From: JBGCDD01 sp045105075
GTDB lineage: Bacteria > Pseudomonadota > Alphaproteobacteria > Rhodobacterales > Rhodobacteraceae
Direction: 5' to 3'
DNA: 21,565 nt
NCBI GenBank assembly: GCA_045105075.1
Contig: JBGCDD010000065.1
Coordinates: forward strand, 1-21,565
Part shown: positions 15,063 through 21,565 of the stretch, one piece after another
Layout: the number at the start of each line of letters is the position of its first letter
How positions within the stretch are numbered: position 1 is the first letter of the stretch
Made by a program: the position numbers and the translations under genes
The notes under the pieces: model-generated
The model's input: only the letters and a program-made list of their open reading frames with translations
Database searches by the model: none
Told to the model about the DNA's origin: nothing

Positions 15063-16711
15063 TGCTTACTGCCTGCGGCCCCGGCGGGCGGACCGGCAAA
15101 GGACACCGCAAAAGGCCCGATGGCTGTCATATCAACTTCGACCAGAACCGGACCACTCTGCGCCATGGCTGCGTCCAGCGTGTCCGGGAAATCTTCGATC
15201 CGCTCAACCCGGTGATGGGGCAGATCAACGGCTTGGCACAGCAAGCCAAAATCCGGCGTTTTCAGTTTGGAGTAATGGCGCCGTCCGTCATATTGCGCAT
15301 CCTGGATGTTCTCGATCACCCCGTAGGCCGCATCGTTCATCAGCACAAAAGTGATCGGCAGATCCTCATCGACAGCAGTGATCAGTTCAGCGATGCCCAG
15401 TTGCGCACCGCCATCGCCGACCAGCGCGATGGTGCGTGTGTCAGGGGCCGCGATTGCGGCACCAATGGCCATTGCGATGCCTTGCCCAATACCGCCACCC
15501 AGCGCATGCACGCCCAGATTTGGCGCCGCAAATTGCACGTAGCGGTTGCCAAAGGTCGAATTTGAGATCGTCACATCGCGCACCCAAACCGCGCGTTCGG
15601 CGGGGACAACAGCAAGCAAATGATCCGCGACGATCTGGTAAGGCCCTAGTGTGCTGCGCAGGGTGCCTTCTGATTTTGCCCGCGCCACGGCGATATCATA
15701 GTGCAGCTGCGGATCCGTTTTGAGGGTTGAGGGCAAGCGATCAAGCAGGGCACGCAGGGTCAGCGCGGCGTCACCGCAAATCAACCCATCCACAGGATAA
15801 TTGCGCCCGCCCTGCGTCGGATCAACGTCGATTTGATACAGCGGTTTGGGCAGTGGCATCTTGTTGTTGCGGGTTTCATTGCCGCGCAGTCGCGACCCGA
15901 CAACAATCATCAGATCCGAACTTTCATAAATCGCTTCGGCCTCGGGTGTCATATTGAACGCGCCAAGCGTGCCCTTGTGGTCTTCTGGCACAATGGCCCG
16001 CCCCTGCGTTGAGCTGACCGCCCCAAACCCCCGTGTAACCAGCTCAAGCGCCTCAGCAGTGGCACCGCGCGCGCCCCCGCCCAGCCAGAGCATCGGGCGT
16101 TTTGCGGCCTGCACCCGTTCGGCCAACCGGTCGATGGCCGCCGTGTCAACCGGCGGCAATGCCGGTTGCGGCGGCGTCAATGGATCGCCCGCCACCGCAG
16201 GCACACGCTGAACATCCACCGGAATTTCAAGACTGACCGGCCCCGAAGGTGGGGTCACAGCGGCGCGGATTGCGGCGGCAAGCGTGCCCAACACCCCCCT
16301 TTCATCCCAGATGCGAAACACAGATTTGGAAACCCCGCGCAGCATCTCGGGCTGTCGGGGCACATCATGAATCGCGGCGCGGTCGCGGTCCATGTAAGGG
16401 CGGTCAATCTGCGTGGTGAGATGCAGAATCTTGCTGCCCGCCACCAACGCCTCGGCTTGCGCACCGGCCGCATTTCCGGCCGCTGTCCCGGTTGAAGTGA
16501 GCGCTACGCTCAATTGCCCCGAAACCCGGCTGAACGCATCTGCCATACTCAGGGCGCCGGATTCACCGCGCGCGGGAACAAACCGGATCCGGCCCTGTTC
16601 TGCAATGGCATCCAGGATCGGCATGTTGTGGATCGAAATGACGCCAAACATTGCAGTGACCCCGGCATCGGCCAAAGCTTGTGCGATCTGGTGCCCGACG
16701 TTTTGTGACAT
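15059..16711 (-). CDS. Thiamine diphosphate-dependent enzyme (acetolactate synthase / benzoylformate decarboxylase-like)
   Basis: A 550-residue protein with the three domains of the ThDP family: the N-terminal PYR domain (about 1-165) with catalytic Glu50 in VPARGESGALSMADAFSR, a central domain (about 190-325), and the C-terminal PP domain (about 350-530). The PP domain has the ThDP/Mg2+ motif GDGGAQLGIAEL at 432-434 and the partner Asn-Asp at 459-460. Such enzymes decarboxylate 2-oxoacids to aldehydes or condense them to hydroxyketones. No regulatory small subunit is present, so biosynthetic acetolactate synthase is unlikely and a catabolic 2-oxoacid decarboxylase or lyase is favoured. The start chosen is ATG 16709-16711, with AAGGA 9 bases upstream; an ATG at 16730-16732 is in frame but lacks a ribosome binding site. 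Coupled to the downstream ALDH. Confidence 0.88.
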   Translation of the reverse strand: MSQNVGHQIAQALADAGVTAMFGVISIHNMPILDAIAEQGRIRFVPARGESGALSMADAFSRVSGQLSVALTSTGTAAGNAAGAQAEALVAGSKILHLTTQIDRPYMDRDRAAIHDVPRQPEMLRGVSKSVFRIWDERGVLGTLAAAIRAAVTPPSGPVSLEIPVDVQRVPAVAGDPLTPPQPALPPVDTAAIDRLAERVQAAKRPMLWLGGGARGATAEALELVTRGFGAVSSTQGRAIVPEDHKGTLGAFNMTPEAEAIYESSDLMIVVGSRLRGNETRNNKMPLPKPLYQIDVDPTQGGRNYPVDGLICGDAALTLRALLDRLPSTLKTDPQLHYDIAVARAKSEGTLRSTLGPYQIVADHLLAVVPAERAVWVRDVTISNSTFGNRYVQFAAPNLGVHALGGGIGQGIAMAIGAAIAAPDTRTIALVGDGGAQLGIAELITAVDEDLPITFVLMNDAAYGVIENIQDAQYDGRRHYSKLKTPDFGLLCQAVDLPHHRVERIEDFPDTLDAAMAQSGPVLVEVDMTAIGPFAVSFAGPPAGAAGSKQ

Positions 16712-16735
16712 GTCGTTGGATCCTTTGGTCATGGT

Positions 16736-17527
16736 TCAGACAAAGCGCGACACGCCGCCCGAAATTTCAAGCCGCGCGCCGGTGATGTAGCTGGCGGCAG
16801 GCGAGGCGAGAAACGCAATGGCGTTGGCTGCTTCTTGGGGCACGCCAAGGCGGCCCAATGGAATTTTCTTCTGCTGGGCCAGCCCGGTGAGCCATGCCTC
16901 GCGGGTTTGGCTTTTGTCGTGGCGCGCTTCAAAACGGCGTTGCCATTGCTGGCTGTCAACCAGCCCCAGAAGTATCGAGTTCACCCGGATGTCGGGGGCC
17001 AATTCGGTGGCCAATGATTTCAGCAAGTTCTGCACACCGGCCCGGGCCGCTGACGTGCAAACCATATGTGGCTCTGGCTGGTAGGCCAGCAAGGAATTCA
17101 CGGCCACGATGGCCCCGTGCGGGCTGTTGCGCAGCATTGGCTCAAAGGCACGGATCGGGTGAAGTTGGCTGAAGAACTTCAAATCCAGTTCGGCGCGCCA
17201 ATCGTCGTCAGACGTGTCGGCATAGGTCGACACCCGACCCTGACCCGCATTGGTGATCAGCCCGTCACAGCCGCCAAACTGAGCCGTAACAGCGCCCGCG
17301 AAATCCTCAACTGCGGATTTGTCGAGAACCGAAAAAGCGCGCGACAGAACCCGCTCCGGTCCGAATTGTGCCTCAAGTTCGCTGGTGACAGAGGCCAGCC
17401 GCTCGGCTGTGCGTGCGCAAAATGCAACCTGCGCGCCTTCCTCGAGAAACTGCCGCACACAGGCCAGACCAATCCCCGAGGACCCGCCCGTCACAACAAT
17501 ACAGCGATCACGCAGTGCCAGATCCAT
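16736..17527 (-). CDS. Atypical SDR-family protein lacking the catalytic Tyr-Lys pair
   Basis: A 263-residue short-chain dehydrogenase/reductase-like protein. The cofactor motif TGGSSGIG (13-20), the NAG motif (93-95) and the C-terminal FLASPAASYITGARLEISGG signature are standard. The active site is not. Ser145 is in place (VAVNS), but the residue 13 positions later, normally Tyr, is Thr158, and the following Lys is Arg162 (HMVCTSAARAG). It may bind the nucleotide without reducing anything, act on an unusual substrate, or serve structurally. The substitutions are not accompanied by frameshifts, and the gene is tightly packed (4-base gap to the dioxygenase stop), so it seems to be maintained rather than decaying. 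The start ATG is 17525-17527, with AAGGCGA upstream inside the dioxygenase gene end. Confidence 0.85.
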   Translation of the reverse strand: MDLALRDRCIVVTGGSSGIGLACVRQFLEEGAQVAFCARTAERLASVTSELEAQFGPERVLSRAFSVLDKSAVEDFAGAVTAQFGGCDGLITNAGQGRVSTYADTSDDDWRAELDLKFFSQLHPIRAFEPMLRNSPHGAIVAVNSLLAYQPEPHMVCTSAARAGVQNLLKSLATELAPDIRVNSILLGLVDSQQWQRRFEARHDKSQTREAWLTGLAQQKKIPLGRLGVPQEAANAIAFLASPAASYITGARLEISGGVSRFV

Positions 17528-17531
17528 CGGA

Positions 17532-18440
17532 CTATTCGCCTTTCGGAAAGCCGGGGTCAGGACGCCCCGCCATCACGGCGCGTTGCGCAGGTGTTGGCGG
17601 GCCCGCTGTCATCCACTGATCCATCGAATTGGGGTCTGTGCGCGACCAGACTTTTGCCTCGTGGGTGGCCTCGTCGATTTGCTGCACTTCCGAGGTGAAT
17701 TCGATCACAAAACCCGATGGCGATACGAAATACGCAAAGGGATTGTTGCCCGGTCCATGACGCCCCGGCCCCCAACTGGGCACCTGACCGTTTTGTTTCA
17801 TGCGGCCAATACCCCGCATAAAGCTGTCGATACTGGGCATCTCGAACGCGACATGATTGACCGAAGGATACTGCGCACGCACCAGTGCAATCGCGTGGTG
17901 ATCACTGCCACAACGCAGGAACACCATTTGATCCGCCGAATAGTCGCTGGCGCGAAACCCCAGCGTGGTTTCATACCACGCCTGCACGCCCTCCATGTCG
18001 GGTGTGTTCAAAACGACGTGGCTGATCTTGCGCGGATAGGCCCGCACATCATCGGGCGTGCGCATTACCAAATCGCAGCTGAAGCGCAGCCGCCGGTTGT
18101 CTGGGTCCAGAATTTCAAACCCATAGCCGCCAAATGGACCGGGTGTTTCAGCAGGGGCGCCCGACACATCACAGCCTTTGCGGATCAGCTGCGCGTGCAG
18201 CGCATCAATGCCGGTGCGATCAGGCATGCCAAAGTGAATATATTCGATGCCATAGGTTGGGTCATCTTTCAGACCATAGATAAACGGCTCGGCCCCGGTG
18301 CCGCGCAGATAGGTGATGCCGTTTTCCTGATGGGCGACGTGCAAACCCCATTGGCCGGTGTAAAAATCGGTCGTGGCCGAAATGCCGGGCCCGCGCATCA
18401 CGATGCCGCGCAGATGGTCTACTCTGAGGTCTTGAGGCAT
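17532..18440 (-). CDS. Extradiol ring-cleavage dioxygenase (VOC / type I, catechol 2,3-dioxygenase-like)
   Basis: A 302-residue protein with two glyoxalase/bleomycin-resistance (VOC) domains, about 5-125 and 137-255, the layout of type I extradiol dioxygenases. Metal ligands are visible in the second domain: His141 (KISHVVLNTPD), His196 (VNHVAFEMP) and Glu247 (SGFVIEFTS). The segment after the second His, with PGRHGPGNN, matches the active-site loop of this family. The enzyme would open a catechol-type ring next to the diol using Fe(II) and O2. The start is ATG 18438-18440 with GGGGAAG 6 bases upstream; the longer open frame to 18563 runs through the operator and promoter and is rejected. First gene of a four-gene operon, with the operator at 18503-18527 in its leader. 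Confidence 0.88.
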   Translation of the reverse strand: MPQDLRVDHLRGIVMRGPGISATTDFYTGQWGLHVAHQENGITYLRGTGAEPFIYGLKDDPTYGIEYIHFGMPDRTGIDALHAQLIRKGCDVSGAPAETPGPFGGYGFEILDPDNRRLRFSCDLVMRTPDDVRAYPRKISHVVLNTPDMEGVQAWYETTLGFRASDYSADQMVFLRCGSDHHAIALVRAQYPSVNHVAFEMPSIDSFMRGIGRMKQNGQVPSWGPGRHGPGNNPFAYFVSPSGFVIEFTSEVQQIDEATHEAKVWSRTDPNSMDQWMTAGPPTPAQRAVMAGRPDPGFPKGE

Positions 18441-18502
18441 CGTTGTCTTCCCCGTGTAGATTTGGATAAGTGACACGCTGGCGCCGGGCTTGGCGTGGTA
18501 AA

Positions 18503-18527
18503 GTTCATAATTGAACAGGCTGTTCAA
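18503..18527. promoter_or_regulatory. Three-half-site operator (GTTC-N6-GAAC-N5-GTTCAA), copy 2
   Basis: GTTC at 18503-18506, GAAC at 18513-18516 and GTTC at 18522-18525 include the perfect palindrome TTGAAC-N5-GTTCAA (18511-18527). It has the same spacing, order and orientation relative to the minus-strand genes as copy 1 at 12651-12675. It lies 62 bases before the extradiol dioxygenase ATG and just downstream of the predicted -10 box, where a bound protein would block transcription. Confidence 0.75.
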
Positions 18528-18534
18528 TCTCAAA

Positions 18535-18563
18535 AACATGCCAAAATGCCCAAAGCAAGTCAA
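18535..18563 (-). promoter_or_regulatory. Predicted promoter of the extradiol dioxygenase operon
   Basis: On the minus strand a -35 box TTGACT (plus-strand 18563-18558) and a -10-like CATGTT (18540-18535) are 17 bases apart and point to the dioxygenase gene. The -35 is strong and the -10 poor, so the promoter may need an activator or be weak. The operator begins 7 bases downstream. Confidence 0.45.
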
Positions 18564-18860
18564 GCCCAGGGGTTTTTGAAACCCGCATCAAAACGCGGGC
18601 ACAGCCAAAACCCAAGCCTGCAAAAATGGGCGCGGCTATTGCGCGGCGTGGCGCAAAATGCAGACGGTGATCGAATGCCCGAATTGCTGTTGCGCCGGCT
18701 CGACGTGTTCCAAGCTGATTGTGCTGTCTCAATCTGCAGGGCTGGGTTTCGGATCGCTTTTGGTTTTCGTCCCGTTCCGCAGATTTTTGTGCAATTCCTT
18801 ACAGGCGAATTTGGCGTCGGAGGCATGATATTGGCGAAAATGCTGCGATTGAAATGGTCA
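18564..18860. other. Intergenic region between the dioxygenase operon and the flavin monooxygenase
   Basis: No gene-like reading frame with a ribosome binding site was found. A perfect hairpin GGGTTT-TTG-AAACCC (18570-18584) overlaps an alternative hairpin CCCGC/GCGGG (18582-18599), which read on the minus strand is followed by TTTC. It might end transcription from the flavin monooxygenase, 260 bases after its stop, but the evidence is thin. Confidence 0.4.
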
Positions 18861-20225
18861 TTACTCGGCGGCAACGGGCTGTTGGGCGACCACCGCATCA
18901 AAATAGCCGTCTCTTAGCTCAGGCCAGCCCATGTGTTTGCGCAGTTTCTTGAACTCAGACTTCAACGCGTCGATGTTGGCATAGGTCGCGTGTCGGTCGC
19001 TTTCGATGTATTTCACACCACCCGTCAGGTCCGGCGTATAGGCCTGCATCCGCGTTTTCAGTTTGGTCCACTCGGTGGTGTCGTCGCGTTGCGCACAGAT
19101 CGTCCGACCGATCAAGTCCGCCATCCCGTCAAACAGTTTATAGATACCGCCGTTTGTTTCCGTGAACCCCAACCCGAACAATTGTGGATTCACCCGGCTG
19201 AACATCTGCAAATAGTTGTCAGGGCGATCCCCTTTCCAGCTGAACGCCGCTTTGTCGACATAGGGCACTTGCCATTCGTAGCCTGTGGCGCATAGCACGG
19301 TATCGACCTGCTCGCGGCTGCCGTCTTTGAACACAACGTCCTTGCCTTCCAAACGCGCGACATCGCCTTTGGCAACCACATCGCCGTGACCCAGATAGTG
19401 CAAAAGCTGCGTGTTCAGGATCGGGTGGCTTTCAAATATCTTGTGGTCGGGTTTGGGCAAGCCAAGCCTTGTGACGTCGCCATTAATAAACTTGAGCAGC
19501 GCCCCAAAAATCGGTTGCGCCAGCCAAAGCGGCAAATGCGGACCGTCATCGGCATAAACATCCGCAGGTTTGCCCTGAATGTGCTTGGGAATAAAATGGT
19601 AGCCTCGGCGCACGCTGATAAATGCGGCATCCGCCGCGATCCCGGCATCACAGGCAATGTCACAACCGGAATTTCCGGCCCCCACGATCAGAACACGCTT
19701 TCCGCGAAAGTCGTCCATGTGGGCATGGGTGTTGGCATGGCGCACGTCGCCGTCAAACCCATCGGAATGCGCGGCCCAATCTGGCAACTTCGGGTGCCAA
19801 GTGGTGCCGGACACGCAAACCAGCCAGCGATATTGCCGTGTTTCGCCGGTTGAAAGCGCGACAGACCAAATGTCATCGGCAAAGGTCGTATCGGTCACCT
19901 CGGTGTTGAACGTAGTGTGGTCATAGAGACCATAGCGCGCTGCGAAACTTTTCATATAGTCGAAGATTTGGCGGTTTGAGGGATAATCCGGGTAGTGATC
20001 GGGCATCGGAAAATCAGAGAAATAGGAGTGCGTTTTGGAGGAAATGAAATGCGCAGAAGCGTACATCGGCGTGCCTGGGTTTTTCAGATCCCAGATACCG
20101 CCCACTTCGCTGTGGCGCTCGAACATATCAAACTCAATGCCGAGATTTTTGAACGCGCGCGCCAACGCCAATCCGCCCGGACCCGCGCCAACGATACAAA
20201 CTCTTTCGTGTGTTGCACCGATCAT
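18861..20225 (-). CDS. Flavin-containing monooxygenase (class B; FMO/BVMO-like)
   Basis: A 454-residue flavoprotein. It has the FAD-binding GAGPGG motif at residues 13-18, a second NADPH-binding GAGNSG at 182-187, the SxVGGIW-type stretch (EVGGIWDL) and a DFPMPDHYPDYPSN segment characteristic of flavin-containing monooxygenases. The class motif FxGxxxH is found at 157-163 (FDGDVRH), but the following residues are not those of canonical Baeyer-Villiger enzymes (no HTxxWP), so N/S-oxidation or ketone oxidation cannot be told apart. The start chosen is ATG 20223-20225 with AGGG 8 bases upstream; a longer frame to 20255 would overlap the divergent palindrome. The gene is divergent from the TetR regulator. 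It would supply another oxygenation step to the cluster, but its substrate is unknown. Confidence 0.9.
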   Translation of the reverse strand: MIGATHERVCIVGAGPGGLALARAFKNLGIEFDMFERHSEVGGIWDLKNPGTPMYASAHFISSKTHSYFSDFPMPDHYPDYPSNRQIFDYMKSFAARYGLYDHTTFNTEVTDTTFADDIWSVALSTGETRQYRWLVCVSGTTWHPKLPDWAAHSDGFDGDVRHANTHAHMDDFRGKRVLIVGAGNSGCDIACDAGIAADAAFISVRRGYHFIPKHIQGKPADVYADDGPHLPLWLAQPIFGALLKFINGDVTRLGLPKPDHKIFESHPILNTQLLHYLGHGDVVAKGDVARLEGKDVVFKDGSREQVDTVLCATGYEWQVPYVDKAAFSWKGDRPDNYLQMFSRVNPQLFGLGFTETNGGIYKLFDGMADLIGRTICAQRDDTTEWTKLKTRMQAYTPDLTGGVKYIESDRHATYANIDALKSEFKKLRKHMGWPELRDGYFDAVVAQQPVAAE

Positions 20226-20237
20226 TACATTTTCCCT

Positions 20238-20284
20238 AATATGAGCAGTCATCATGTTTGACTAACGTGATAGATCCTCATATT
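20238..20284. promoter_or_regulatory. Divergent control region with nested palindromes (TetR operator candidate)
   Basis: A palindrome AGTCA-N7-TGACT lies at 20247-20263, nested inside a longer inverted repeat AATATGAG (20238-20245) / CTCATATT (20277-20284). It sits between the flavin monooxygenase and the tetR-type gene. A TetR dimer typically reads a palindrome of about 15-20 bases, so the inner site is the first candidate. Confidence 0.5.
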
Positions 20285-20325
20285 TAGCAAATCAATATCT
20301 TTTTTGCCGATCAGGGTTCGCGAGC

Positions 20326-20952
20326 ATGGCTGATGCGTCCATAGAAATCCGGAAGCGCCCGGTGCAGGCCCGCAGCAAAGCGCGGGTCGAAGCGATCCTG
20401 AACGCCGCCAAAACCATCATTTCTGAAGTTGGAAGTGACGGGATGAAAATGAATGCCCTTGCACAGCAGGCCGGCGTCCCGATTGGAACAGTTTACCAGT
20501 TTTTTCCCAACAAAAGCGCAGTGATACACACATTGGTGCACACGACTTTGGACGAATTGAGCCACGCTTTGCAAGACCAGTTCAAAGACGTTGTGAGCGT
20601 CGAAGATGCTGCTGTGCGTCTTGGTGATGCTGTCCGTAACTATTGCCGGCATCTGCGCGATGACCCGATCACAAGTGACATTCTGGCGTCGACCCAGGGC
20701 GACAAAAATCTACGTGCACTGGACCAACAAGACAGCCTACGAAACAGCGACATGATGTTCGGCGTCATCGCTCCGCTTGTTTGCGAAACGCAGCACAAGG
20801 CACTCGAGACACTATGCTTTATGAACGTTCATCTTACAGGATCGCTGGCGCGTTTTTGCGCCACCCTGGACCCCACGCGGGCTGCATCGATGCAGGCGCA
20901 ATTCATTAAGAGCATTCAACGCGATCTGCGCGCATTCAGTCCCGCCAAATAG
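20326..20952 (+). CDS. TetR/AcrR-family transcriptional regulator
   Basis: A 208-residue regulator of normal TetR length. The N-terminal helix-turn-helix domain covers about residues 12-65: ARSKARVEAILNAAKTIISE, then MKMNALAQQAGVPIGTVYQF with the typical G-T-x-Y-x-F/H-F end, and then FPNKSAVI. The all-helical C-terminal domain has no recognised ligand class. Start ATG 20326-20328 has AGGG 9 bases upstream. The gene is divergent from the flavin monooxygenase, the usual arrangement for a repressor of the neighbouring enzyme gene and of itself. No gene follows in the same direction for about 480 bases. Confidence 0.92.
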   Translation: MADASIEIRKRPVQARSKARVEAILNAAKTIISEVGSDGMKMNALAQQAGVPIGTVYQFFPNKSAVIHTLVHTTLDELSHALQDQFKDVVSVEDAAVRLGDAVRNYCRHLRDDPITSDILASTQGDKNLRALDQQDSLRNSDMMFGVIAPLVCETQHKALETLCFMNVHLTGSLARFCATLDPTRAASMQAQFIKSIQRDLRAFSPAK

Positions 20953-21433
20953 CACCTGAGTTTCCCACTTAACCGCGATCCCTCTATTAAACCGATGCTC
21001 GCGCCCGAAGGCAAAAACAGGCTGCAATCGGTGGGTTAACCAATCACGCCCCTTTGTCTGGGGCGGCGATTTTGCGTAACGGACGTTTCCCGCGCATCGC
21101 ATTGCGTTACACAAAACCTGGTCCAAACGCAGGTAGGGTCAGATGGACCGGCAGACAAGCGCGTCAAAGCAATCCAGCGTGAAACGCGCAGGGGTTAGCT
21201 GAGCGCCGATCTTGCAATTGTTCGAAAAATCTCCGGAATGCAGCCAAAGAGCGGCCAGCTGGTGAGACCGCTCGACAAGCAACCCCGGGGTGCATCTTTG
21301 CGGTCCCGAAGGCAGGATTGGCACGTCTGTTCTGGAACCGAATCTCGGCCTCGTTTATGTCTCGATACCCCCCCCGGAAATTGGTGGTGTTTAGGTGTGG
21401 CGTTTTCTCAACTCTTTGACTGAAGAGGTTTTG
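20953..21433. other. Region without a supported gene
   Basis: Several short frames are open on both strands, but none has a recognisable family signature or ribosome binding site. A hairpin CGCCCC-N7-GGGGCG (21047-21065) followed by GCGATTTT lies about 95 bases after the tetR stop and may be a weak terminator. An inverted repeat GTAACG/CGTTAC (21076-21081, 21105-21110) has no assigned role. Sequence after about 21350 is probably the end of the degenerate IS3-type element. Confidence 0.4.
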
Positions 21434-21565
21434 ATGAAACACTCGAAGCACAGCGGCGCACAGATCGTACTTTTAAAAGGCACGGCCGGGCAGCGGGTGT
21501 TTACATATATGAGCGGGGCGGTCTTGAAGCGGGCGGTGTGCCGGTTTCAGACCTAAGCCGGAAAC
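21434..21565 (+). mobile_element. Degenerate IS3-type OrfA N-terminus (runs to the right edge)
   Basis: An ATG at 21434 opens MKHSKHSGAQIVLLKGTAGQ, close to the MKxSxFSEAQIVxILK start of IS3-type OrfA proteins. About 20 codons later the expected helix-turn-helix residues appear only in another frame (EAGGVPVSDLSRK, matching EAGxPVSDLCRKHG), and the first frame stops at a TAA (21554-21556). The gene is therefore frameshifted with some extra bases between the halves. The call rests on short matches and the window ends within it. It is not the same OrfA as at the left edge, which starts MGLKRTDEFRKDAV. Confidence 0.5.

Noticed and set aside
18495..18917. A 140-codon plus-strand frame and a 113-codon minus-strand frame in the gap upstream of the dioxygenase operon
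   Set aside because: Neither has a ribosome binding site or protein-like motif, and the plus frame would begin within the promoter-operator region.
21076..21110. Inverted repeat GTAACG/CGTTAC
   Set aside because: Six-base arms with a 23-base spacer are expected by chance in a region of this size and no function is indicated.
21139..21451. Short minus-strand frames near the right edge
   Set aside because: There are no recognisable domains or ribosome binding sites, and they overlap sequence that looks like IS debris.
1..21565. A composite transposon with identical IS3 ends
   Set aside because: The two edge OrfA starts are clearly different proteins, and the right one is frameshifted.

Overview
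The window looks like an accessory catabolic region of a marine alphaproteobacterium, most likely Rhodobacterales (Roseobacter-type). The grounds are a fairly GC-rich coding style, an RTX/type I secretion substrate, a TRAP transporter, dense translationally coupled operons and IS3/IS6/IS30 debris. No rRNA, tRNA or CRISPR was seen, and the species cannot be named from the sequence alone.

Layout. (1) 1-4053 is a decayed flank: the start of an IS3-type OrfA at the left edge (minus strand), a broken RTX calcium-binding protein gene (about 143-3148), then an insertion-sequence graveyard (about 3217-4053) with pieces of IS6-, IS3- and IS30-type transposases. (2) 4098-8529 is a divergent unit. An IclR regulator (minus) faces a five-gene plus-strand operon: bicupin protein, small helix-turn-helix-like protein, Rieske oxygenase alpha subunit, SDR dehydrogenase and a pentapeptide-like beta-helix protein. 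(3) 8607-12624 is a minus-strand operon: FAD aromatic hydroxylase, then TRAP solute-binding protein, small permease and large permease, with a strong hairpin terminator after the binding-protein gene. (4) 12766-13581 is a second IclR regulator (plus), divergent from that operon. (5) 13557-18440 is a minus-strand operon: extradiol (VOC) dioxygenase, atypical SDR, ThDP-dependent 2-oxoacid decarboxylase/synthase-like enzyme and aldehyde dehydrogenase. (6) 18861-20952 holds a flavin-containing monooxygenase (minus) divergent from a TetR regulator (plus). (7) 20953-21565 is mostly without genes and ends in a degenerate IS3-type OrfA.

How it may work together (inference). The TRAP system would import an organic, probably aromatic, acid. 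FAD and Rieske oxygenases would hydroxylate the ring, a dehydrogenase would rearomatise a diol, the extradiol enzyme would cleave it, and the ThDP enzyme plus aldehyde dehydrogenase would turn a 2-oxoacid or aldehyde intermediate into an acid. The substrate is not identifiable from sequence. The most specific regulatory signal is a 25-bp, three-half-site motif (GTTC-N6-GAAC-N5-GTTCAA) found twice, at 12651-12675 and 18503-18527. It lies in front of both minus-strand catabolic operons in the same orientation and also overlaps the predicted promoter of the second iclR gene. This suggests a local regulon run by that IclR protein. The plus-strand operon lacks this motif and probably answers to the first IclR regulator.
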